Below, one piece after another: positions 46,198-53,600 of a DNA stretch of 64,000 bases (positions are counted from its first letter, which is position 1; every line of letters begins with the position of its first letter). The notes beneath the pieces were generated by a model. That model had not been told where the DNA came from, made no database searches, and saw only the letters and a program-made list of their open reading frames with translations. Position numbers and translations under genes: made by a program. Source of the stretch: a virus; the IMG/VR virus record IMGVR_UViG_3300044713_000194, positions 43,637 to 107,636 of that record; one strand, written 5' to 3'.

Positions 46198-46211
46198 AAG
46201 GGGTTAATACC
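46198..46211 (-). promoter_or_regulatory. class 2 promoter-like box
   Basis: AGGTATTAACCCCTT with ATTCCGG 18 nt upstream. The CCCCTT also pairs with the AAGGGG ribosome site of the HNH gene. Confidence 0.55.
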
Positions 46212-46586
46212 TACCGAGACCCATCAAACCGGAATATGTACCAGTGTGAATATCGTCCTGCCGTTGAACGAACCGCCATCAAAAAATTACCTTACTAGCA
46301 CTTTCTCAAATTTCATCGGGGACCCGTCGTGGTCGGAAATCGTTCGCCCCGCAAGCACACCCACGCCAGCGCCTCAATCTTTCACGGCGGGGCCGAGCTT
46401 ACAAAGCACTACCACTGCCCTCGTCTTGGTCTTAGAACCCATGCCTCCAAGCTGACGTTGCATTATTCGTCCGCGTCGCTGTCGAAACTGGAGCGGGTTC
46501 CGGCTTGAAACCATCTCACGGCCCACCCCCACCCGTACGGTGCCGAAAGCAGCCGTTCCTCATCCGAGGCCCGCTGTAAACCTTGT
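46212..46586 (-). other. 375-nt non-coding stretch with a tRNA-Gln-like 5' half
   Basis: At 46217-46278 the minus strand has TGGCGGT, a D arm CGTTCAACGG like that of tRNA-Gln(CUG), and a stem GATAT/ATATT with a 12-nt loop, but no T arm. No other gene is seen. Confidence 0.4.
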
Positions 46587-46660
46587 TGGCAGCCCGTCAG
46601 GGATTCGAACCCCAATATGCGCATCCAGAGTGCACTGTCCTACCGTTGAACGAACGGGCT
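46587..46660 (-). tRNA. tRNA-Gln(CUG)
   Basis: Acceptor AGCCCGT/ACGGGCT, stem GTGCA/TGCGC, loop CT-CTG-GA, encoded CCA. Confidence 0.92.
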
Positions 46661-46719
46661 GTGAAACCTCGGGTTTTCAAACATCTCACTTCCGTGGCCC
46701 TCAGGCCTTCTGGAATTTA

Positions 46720-46796
46720 TGGTCGGGGCACAGGGAATCGAACCCTATCCACATGCGCCCAAGGCATGGATGCTTGTACCATCACACCCTACCCCG
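46720..46796 (-). tRNA. tRNA-Pro(UGG)
   Basis: Acceptor CGGGGTA/TGCCCCG (C1-G72), stem CATGC/GCATG, loop CT-TGG-GC, encoded CCA. Confidence 0.93.
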
Positions 46797-46808
46797 ACAT
46801 CGTATTGT

Positions 46809-46882
46809 TGGTCTCCGAGCGGGGATTCGAACCCCGGACACCGCGCCCCGAACGCGGGATGTTTCCACTACACTACTCAGAG
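46809..46882 (-). tRNA. tRNA-Pro(CGG)
   Basis: Acceptor CTCTGAG/CTCGGAG (C1-G72), stem CCGCG/CGCGG, loop TT-CGG-GG, encoded CCA. Confidence 0.93.
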
Positions 46883-46931
46883 ACGACAGCTAACTTTGCG
46901 CCCGATTTGTGCCTCGGGTCCGGGCGGCTTA

Positions 46932-47007
46932 TGGTGGTCACCTTCGGTGTCGAACCGAACTCTACGGCTTTTCAGGCCATCGCTTTCTCCGGATTAGCTT
47001 GGTGACC
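46932..47007 (-). tRNA. tRNA-Phe(GAA)
   Basis: Acceptor GGTCACC/GGTGACC, stem ATGGC/GCCGT, loop CT-GAA-AA, T loop TTCGACA, encoded CCA. Position 8 is A. Confidence 0.88.
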
Positions 47008-47130
47008 CCTCAATTTCTCCGATCGGCTTACGTCGCTTCCAACAGCCTCCGATCGCGGCCTTTACCGGAGCCATGTCCCTGTCCCGCTGTTTTACGACGG
47101 ACAGGGTGGTACATCGGTCAAGGAACTTTG

Positions 47131-47206
47131 TGGTGGACATGGGGAGGGTCGAACTCCCATCGCCGGGTTGCAGGCCCAGCCGGTTCCCATTACCAAACAC
47201 ACGCCC
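47131..47206 (-). tRNA. tRNA-Ala(UGC) with C33
   Basis: Acceptor GGGCGTG/CATGTCC, stem CTGGG/CCCGG, T arm GGGAG-TTCGACC-CTCCC, encoded CCA. The loop is CC-TGC-AA, so U33 is replaced by C. Confidence 0.78.
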
Positions 47207-47216
47207 ACTGCTAAAT

Positions 47217-47293
<77 letters not shown>

Positions 47294-47354
47294 ACAATGC
47301 AACTAACGTCGTTCCTGCTTCGTTCCCTCCCGGGGAGTGTTTACTCCGCAAATG

Positions 47355-47379
47355 AAAACCCCAGGCGCTTTGCCTGGGG
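47355..47379 (-). terminator. intrinsic terminator ending tRNA leader 3
   Basis: CCCCAGGC/GCCTGGGG followed by TTTT on the minus strand, 62 nt before tRNA-Asn. Confidence 0.75.
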
Positions 47380-47405
47380 TCTCGAAACCTGCGATCGCTG
47401 ATCGC

Positions 47406-47504
47406 TTAGTCGATGAGACCCCCGTTCAGATGCGCGGGCGTACCGGCCTGCGGCTGATTGCCGTTGGCTGGTACGGTAAACCGGGTTGTTGCTTGCTGCA
47501 TCAT
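47406..47504 (-). CDS. 32-residue leader-like peptide
   Basis: ATG at 47504 about 10 nt after AAGAGG; polar sequence MQQATTRFTVPANGNQPQAG and a short end. It lies between the bipartite element and the terminator, the position of a leader peptide. Product not certain. Confidence 0.35.
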   Translation of the reverse strand: MMQQATTRFTVPANGNQPQAGTPAHLNGGLID

Positions 47505-47526
47505 CGACACAAAACCTCTTCCTATG

Positions 47527-47556
47527 CTTGGACGTAATGTTTTTGCAAAAGTTGCG
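47527..47556 (-). promoter_or_regulatory. bipartite tRNA-leader element, copy 3
   Basis: CGCAACTTT, 9 nt, ATTACGTCCAAG on the minus strand, upstream of the terminator at 47355-47379 and the Asn-Ala-Phe-Pro-Pro-Gln run. Confidence 0.7.
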
Positions 47557-47564
47557 AAGAAAGT

Positions 47565-47714
47565 TTACTTCTTACAAAGAGGACCCTCGTGCAGCGATGT
47601 CATCGCCTCAATTTGCTCGGCTGCTGTAATCGTCTCCAGTGTTCCTGGGAAACTCGTCTTTGAATACAACTCTATTGCTTCGCCTCTCTCGGCGGAGCTA
47701 ACTATATCGAACAC
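47565..47714 (-). CDS. 49-residue hypothetical protein
   Basis: Starts at GTG 9 nt after the previous stop, probably by coupled reinitiation; no clear ribosome site. FDIVSSAERGEAIELYSKTS and TLETITAAEQIEAM look coding. Unknown function. Confidence 0.42.
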   Translation of the reverse strand: MFDIVSSAERGEAIELYSKTSFPGTLETITAAEQIEAMTSLHEGPLCKK

Positions 47715-47723
47715 GTGGGCGCT

Positions 47724-47948
47724 TTACGACTTTCGCGCCCCTCGCCGCTTCCTCTTTGGGACAATTATCCAATTGTCTGCAAGAATGTCTCCGGTCGTCA
47801 GATTCGCATCATCAATTTGATCGAACCCTTCTGCCCGAAATTTGGTGGTGTTTGGATCTTCAAAATACTCCCATCCGGGCGGGCCATCCTCCCTGCGCAC
47901 TCTCTCACCGGCATGAGCCCACCGCGCCGCCTGCATAATGTCTGCCAT
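47724..47948 (-). CDS. DUF2829/Tad2-like small protein (tentative)
   Basis: A 74-residue protein behind GGAGGGG. 'AARWAHAGERVRREDGPPGW' and 'LTTGDILADNWIIV' follow the outline of the DUF2829 family ('A...L..G..V.R..W ... L...DI.A.DW.V'), which includes the anti-Thoeris protein Tad2. The central ligand-binding part differs and the match is weak. Confidence 0.4.
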   Translation of the reverse strand: MADIMQAARWAHAGERVRREDGPPGWEYFEDPNTTKFRAEGFDQIDDANLTTGDILADNWIIVPKRKRRGARKS

Positions 47949-48196
47949 TACCCCTCCACAGGCCCCAAGCCGGGTCCCCGCTTGACAACCACAAGATGTT
48001 CCGCTTTCCAGAAGCGTGACCCCGCAAGATGCCCTATCAGTGACACCTGGCCGTCACCCTGTACCTTCTTGACAGTAACGGCCTTATTGTAGGACGCGAA
48101 CTCTCCTACGCAAAGCCGCTTCTTCAGGCGCACAGTGTCGCCCGGGAAGATGTTCCATATCGCCTGCATCAGTTCTGCTGCTGCGCTCGTCCTCAT
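47948..48196 (-). CDS. hypothetical protein
   Basis: An 82-residue basic protein; 'NIFPGDTVRLKKRLCVGEF' and AVTVKKVQGDGQVSLIG suggest an SH3-like small barrel. It overlaps neighbours by 1-4 nt in a four-gene run. Unknown function. Confidence 0.55.
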   Translation of the reverse strand: MRTSAAAELMQAIWNIFPGDTVRLKKRLCVGEFASYNKAVTVKKVQGDGQVSLIGHLAGSRFWKAEHLVVVKRGPGLGPVEG

Positions 48197-48828
48197 CTCT
48201 TCGCCTCGACCGTCCCCTGTGCGGCTTCGGCTTTCCTCAAATACTCGATCTCTCGACGAATCCGCCTCGCAGTATCCGCCCAGGCTGACGCCAACGTCTG
48301 ATGGTAAAGATTCGAGGTTGGATCGGTCGAACGGCGAGGCGAAAGAGTTGCATTCAAAGCGTCCTTCTCATAGTCATCCGCAAGGAACTGAAGACGAACC
48401 AGTTCGGGCTCGTCCTTTCCTTTGGCGTCGGCCAGAGATTCCAGTATTTCCACATAAACGGCGTAGCGTGCGGCGGCCAGAAAAACTCGCTCGCATCCGT
48501 CAAAAGACCGACCTCGCCCAGGAAGCACGCCCTCCATGAACTCCTTCAATAGATGGTATTCGATGTCACGCAGCCCTGCGATCATCTCCGTAACCGATGC
48601 CCTTTCCACTGGCGCTGTTTTCTTGTTCTCTGCCTCGGTCTCTGACCAGGCGATAAGCTCGACAGCGTGATTCGGTTTGCAGGACAGCTTGAGCGTTATC
48701 CAGCCCTCGAAGTTCGTGGCAGGGTTCTGTAGGCCCTCGTACGAGACCTGCTGGCGCTTGAGGTATTCCCGCGCCTCCTTCTCCCCGCCAAGGCTCTTGA
48801 TAATCGATTTGACCGCGTGTGTCGCCAT
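48193..48828 (-). CDS. hypothetical protein
   Basis: A 211-residue protein; the helical second half (LQFLADDYEKDALNAT, ARRIRREIEYLRKAE) suggests coiled coil. ATG at 48828 overlaps the DUF262 stop by 1 nt. No family is recognised. Confidence 0.55.
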   Translation of the reverse strand: MATHAVKSIIKSLGGEKEAREYLKRQQVSYEGLQNPATNFEGWITLKLSCKPNHAVELIAWSETEAENKKTAPVERASVTEMIAGLRDIEYHLLKEFMEGVLPGRGRSFDGCERVFLAAARYAVYVEILESLADAKGKDEPELVRLQFLADDYEKDALNATLSPRRSTDPTSNLYHQTLASAWADTARRIRREIEYLRKAEAAQGTVEAKR

Positions 48829-49646
48829 CACTTCTTCTCCTCCGCCAAAGTCTTTTCGTACAGTTCGCGCACCTTGCGGACGTGTTCCGACGTCTGCGGC
48901 ACGCCGCCTTCGTTAAGGTCGAGGAACATCCGTAGCACATCGACCGGCTTGACGACATCGCCATTCAACAACACCATCTGGGTCATAATGTCGCCGAACG
49001 AGAACTTGTCCGCCCCACTCAATTCAAACCAGGTGTGACCTTTGTAGGGGAACCGGCCTTCGCGGAAGTCGCGAAGCGCGGCGAGTCTCTGCTTACCATC
49101 CACGATCTCCAGCCGGTACTCAGGATGTGGGTGCTCCAGGAAAACAAACTTTCCGATGTCCACCCGCGCGAAGACACTCCCAATCAGACGCTGCTTGTCT
49201 TCTAGCGCCCACACATAGTCGCGCTGGTAAATCGGGCTGTCGATCAGACCGCGATGGTAGGTCATGTCCAGTAAGCTCCGGAGGTCGCTCTGGCGATAAT
49301 CCCCGTGAAGACGCGGACGGCTGAAATTGGTGTTCTTCACCGTTGTTTTCGGGTATACATGATTCCACCAGGTAACGATCGGCAGGCGACGCTGATTGTC
49401 GTACGGCTTCCCACGTACCTCACCACGATCGTGATGACTGAGCACCAAAATGCGCCCGTTATCATGAACTTCTTCGACGCGCACGTCCGGCTGGTTCCCG
49501 AAAATAACCTCCTCGCCGGGCTGAAAGGGGTAGTTGGATGCGGGAATAGTATCTTCCCGATTCATGCTCCGAAAGTGACCCCATGCCCTGACAAGAAACT
49601 CATCCCAGGTCTCGGGCTCTTTAATTTTTGGTTGGCCCTTGGCCAT
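48828..49646 (-). CDS. DUF262-family protein (ParB/Srx-like nuclease fold)
   Basis: A 272-residue protein behind GGGGGGAT. 'SPIYQRDYVWALEDKQRLIG' near residue 137 and 'LEIVDGKQRLAALRDFREG' near 180 are the QR-x-x-W and DGkQRl motifs of DUF262, the domain of GmrS-type modification-dependent enzymes and many stand-alone phage proteins. The partner domain (DUF1524) is missing, so it may be a regulator or inhibitor rather than a complete restriction enzyme. Confidence 0.75.
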   Translation of the reverse strand: MAKGQPKIKEPETWDEFLVRAWGHFRSMNREDTIPASNYPFQPGEEVIFGNQPDVRVEEVHDNGRILVLSHHDRGEVRGKPYDNQRRLPIVTWWNHVYPKTTVKNTNFSRPRLHGDYRQSDLRSLLDMTYHRGLIDSPIYQRDYVWALEDKQRLIGSVFARVDIGKFVFLEHPHPEYRLEIVDGKQRLAALRDFREGRFPYKGHTWFELSGADKFSFGDIMTQMVLLNGDVVKPVDVLRMFLDLNEGGVPQTSEHVRKVRELYEKTLAEEKK

Positions 49647-49812
49647 GATCCCCCCAATTTCTCCTGCGGACTATCCGCAATCCCGACACCACTTAACACC
49701 GGGCTGATCCTCATCCACTTAAAAGGCGTGTCAGTAGGACTCGCACGAACTCCATGTGTCAAACGTAGTCGCTGAACCCTGCGTATTGGATTCCTTTGTC
49801 CGTACCGCTCAC
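49647..49812. other. 166-nt spacer without a recognisable gene
   Basis: No ORF or tRNA seen; separates the DUF262 gene from an upstream hypothetical gene on the same strand. Confidence 0.4.
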
Positions 49813-50190
49813 CTACTGCGTTAGCTTCCCCGCATCGCGATCTGTGATCCGTTGCAGTACTTCGAGGCGCTTTGCCTTGAACTTGTCGATCTTCTTTTCC
49901 TGATCGGGAATCTCGCGGGAGTAGACCGGCCACCCCCGTTTTATCCGTTCCTCCAATTCCCTGATGACCCAATACCCGCGCTCAATGTACATATCGATAC
50001 GGGCTAACTCGGCCTCGCTCCGCTGATTGTAGTGCACATTCGGCACCAGGAAGGTCTCGCCAGTATCCGGGTCCCTGTAACGCAGTTGACCGGTCCGGTT
50101 GCTCCCCTCGACCAATTCAAGGAGATCGGCGGATTTCGGTAGGCATTGCCGGAAGTCCGGCTGCTGATAAGGTGCGACGTAGATGCCCAT
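49813..50190 (-). CDS. hypothetical protein
   Basis: A 125-residue protein; the second half is a long charged helix (ARIDMYIERGYWVIRELEER, DKFKAKRLEVLQRI). A beta-rich segment (GQLRYRDPDTGETFLV) resembles structural or zinc-less ribbon folds. Unknown. Confidence 0.55.
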   Translation of the reverse strand: MGIYVAPYQQPDFRQCLPKSADLLELVEGSNRTGQLRYRDPDTGETFLVPNVHYNQRSEAELARIDMYIERGYWVIRELEERIKRGWPVYSREIPDQEKKIDKFKAKRLEVLQRITDRDAGKLTQ

Positions 50191-50239
50191 GTTCCTGCCT
50201 CACTGCTATTCTGGCTGGTCAGTTCAAAAGTGGCAAACT

Positions 50240-50458
50240 TTACACTCCCCGATTTACCAATGGAATTGTCGCCACGTATTCTTTCGGAGTCTTCCCGGTC
50301 CTGAATGCATCGAGGGCAAAGTCAAGCGAGTACCCATCGACGGTCTGATCGCCGTCAAGGGCATGCCCGACGATCTGCTCGGCCTGAGCGATCCAAGCGA
50401 GCCATGGGTTGCCTCCCGTGGCCTCGTGCGATTCAAACGCAATCAACTCGTTGTCCAT
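50240..50458 (-). CDS. small hypothetical protein
   Basis: A 72-residue acidic protein; AAGGAG lies 6 nt before this ATG, so the longer frame is rejected. ELIAFESHEATGGNPWLAWI and 'GYSLDFALDAFRTGKTPKEY' look coding. It has both a class 2 box (50515-50529) and a class 1 box (50619-50648) upstream. Confidence 0.6.
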   Translation of the reverse strand: MDNELIAFESHEATGGNPWLAWIAQAEQIVGHALDGDQTVDGYSLDFALDAFRTGKTPKEYVATIPLVNRGV

Positions 50459-50514
50459 CGGAATCTCCTTCAGTTTCAACCTGGCGAGTCGATCGAAAAC
50501 CGGCTAAGTTCTCC

Positions 50515-50529
50515 TTATAGGAAATACCG
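50515..50529 (-). promoter_or_regulatory. class 2 promoter-like box
   Basis: CGGTATTTCCTATAA, 57 nt upstream of the ATG at 50458. Confidence 0.5.
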
Positions 50530-50618
50530 AATTGCTAGGCCAAACGTGATGTAAGCGCAAAATCACTACCCTCTGAGAGCGAGCGGCCTACTCCGCAACC
50601 CCCGAAAGCTCCCCTTAT

Positions 50619-50648
50619 ATTCTGGCGTGTAGAGGCAAAAACGGCTAA
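50619..50648 (-). promoter_or_regulatory. class 1 promoter-like box on the minus strand
   Basis: TTAGCC, 18 nt, CAGAAT. The only class 1 copy found outside the 7-10.6 kb block. Confidence 0.58.
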
Positions 50649-50691
50649 GAATAGGTGATTTTTGTGTTATTTTGGTGGGATTTTGGCGTTA

Positions 50692-53600
50692 TTAGACGTT
50701 CCGAACCCAATTTTCTTCAGGGGTCAGTTCGTCTTCCGTGGCGGCGGGCACCATTATGTCAACCGGTGAGCCCGCGTACGCGCCATCCCGCTGATCCGGA
50801 AACAGAGCCCAGCCGTTGGACTGCTCACGGTAATCGGCATCCGGCTTGAGCGCTGGGTTTTTGCTGAGGCCAGCAGTCTTAAGGTTTCTAAGCATCCGCA
50901 ACACTGCGACGCGGGCGCGGGCCATTTCCTGGGTCCGATACGGCGGCTCACTGTTTGCCAATCCAGCGTTCAGCAAAACCGTATCGAGAGGGCACTCGAA
51001 AATACCTTCGGCACCGACGATTCCATCTAAGAACTCGGCTTCCGTCAGCCGTCCACGAGCATCGTAGTAAGCCTCTCCGACTTTGAGACCGACATGGCCC
51101 GGATACGCCGATTGATTTGTGGATACAAATACACCTTCCCGGAATTTCTCCTTCAAAGCCAAAGCGAAATCAAAGCAGCCACCCGCCAACCATGGACGCA
51201 TCCACGCCTCATATTTTGCGGTCTTGACCAACTCATCGTCAATTCCTCGCGCCTTTGCCTCATCGCTCAAATCCATCACCGTGAAATGAACCCCGTCTAC
51301 ACTAAAGAGATGGCGACGCCCAAAGTTTACCCAGTTCTGAAGATTATTCAGGTCGGCGTACTGCTGACCCCACACATAATCGGCCCCAAGATCCAGAGGA
51401 ATCGCACGAAGACGACGGCCAAGACCTGAACCACGGTATTCAGGAATTACAAACAGGGCAACGCCTTCAACACCCCGAAGATCTCGATATGGGGCTGTGG
51501 CTGGAACCTCTGGGTTGTAAATCGACCGATGTGTGAGAATATAGCCGCCAACCACCTTCCCTTGATCTTTTGCGACGTAGGAGTGCGAAAAATCACCTCC
51601 GGTTGCGTCTATGATGATCGACCGAAAAAGGTTCGCGTACTGTGGGAAGCTCTGCTCACCAGCGACTAGTAAGGCGGGGATGTCAGATTTTGAAACTACC
51701 GAAATGGCAGGGGCGCTCGCTTGCTTGGCTCCGTTGACATCCTCAGTGACGGTAAGCCGCCGGATCAATTCATAGGAATTTGTGAACAAAGCCACCAACC
51801 CGGAGTGATAATCACCGGGATTGTTCTTGATGTCCGCTTCCAAGTCCTCAAAAGTCACCCAGGCGATGTGGTCCGTCTCCCAACCAAAGCCGGGCTCGGG
51901 ATGGAGTTCAAATTCCTCTGCGACCTCGCCGAGAAAATTGTAATACTTGAATGATCCGGAGGAGAAGACAAAAGCCGGATGCAGCGTGATCGATCCGTGG
52001 TAGCCGGTCTCCTCCTGAAGCTCGGACATGGCACTCTCTGAGGGGTTCTTGTCCTTCTGAATCGCGCCCCCCAGGGTACCGAAGCAGTCGCCCTGGTTCA
52101 CTTCGCTACTGCGCCAGGCGAGGCAGATGCGCCTTGTGCTCTTGCAGATAGGCAGGATTCCGGACGCACCCCCACCTTCGCCGACCCAGAAGCCGTTATC
52201 GTCGTAGTGGTCTGCAACCTTAATCGCCGGTGTCTCACGGGATGCCACGATTGTGATGTCGGCGACTGAGAACATGCCGGTGCCTGGCTCGACCTGGCGA
52301 GCCTTGTCGTCCCAGTGCTCCACCATGCCCGGGTCCTTCTCATTCGTCGCGTCGAGGCGCGTGCCAACGAACTCCTCGGTCCAATCGCCGATGGCGGCGC
52401 GAATCTTCTCGGCATTTTCCTTATCGGCCATACGGGCGGTGAACACCTTGATTGTTTCACCGTTCTTGAGGGCTGTGCGAACCTTCTCCACCATTTCCAT
52501 GATGGGCTCACCGATCTTGGTTGGATCGGAGTAGTCATCCAGTGCGACCGCGATCGTATCGTCGAGGTCCACTCCGATCCAGGGCTTATACTGCGGCTCC
52601 TCGACAGATGCGGTGATCTTGTTCGAGTTTGAATCAAATTGGCCACTGTTTCCAATCGCGGACTTGATCTGATTCGGACGGAACACAATCCAGCTATCGT
52701 TCCCCGGGTCCTCGACGACGTTCTCGTACACAATGCCGTCGTAGCCCATTGATTCGAGAAGCTTCAGGGCGTCTTCGTTGTCGCGACACTCTTCGAACTG
52801 ATCGATGTCAATGATTTCCCGTTCGAGCAGGGTAGTAGCGATCGCCTCCGTACTTTCCCAACCGCGTGGGTACTGTTCATCCTCATCAATGTTTGTGTCA
52901 TCCTCATCGCGCTCACGAATTGGTTCGCCGGTGTTGATGTCAAGTGACGCCAGATCGGGCAGCCGCAGGGGGTGTACAACACTGAGATACACCGGCATGA
53001 TGTTTGAGCCCGACGCACGGGCAGGGTTCTTGATCTCGTCGTTGTAGAAGTTCCACAGGTCACGGTGACGGTCGTTGGCCGCCTGCTGTGTCCCGAAGTG
53101 CGTAAATGGCCGGAACTCTTCGATGTCCCCAGTCTGAGTAGCGTGGTACATCACCATTGGACGGCCCTGACCATCGACAACCTTCGAGCCTGAAAACCAG
53201 GCCTTGAATTGCGGGGTTTCGGTAATGTCCTGAACAGGGACCTCGGCCTCGGCCACCGCTGCTTGACGCTTCTTTGTCTTCGGAAACACGATGTCTTTCG
53301 GTGCCACGTACGGCAGTACAAACTGCACCGCACCGCTCGCAATGTCAGCATCGTCCGGGTCCGGCAACAACTCGCGAAGGGTTGTATGGATCTCCAGGGT
53401 GACTGGGGAGCCTTTGCGGCGTTGCGTGGAGTTCCGTCTGTACCCCTCGACTGCCGGGCCGGAAACTTCCGTTGTTACGTACACACCCGCACCCGAGTTC
53501 TGGTACAAGTTTGACTTCCGCACGTCCCCTCTCAAGCCTTCACGCTTGATCTGCGGCACCAGGCCGCTCGACGTGTGATGGAAGACTGTCACCGGAAGAT

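Noticed and set aside
46480-46580. Additional tRNA suggested by AGCGGGC and ACCCGCT with a CCA-like end
   Set aside because: No T arm or anticodon arm can be folded between them.
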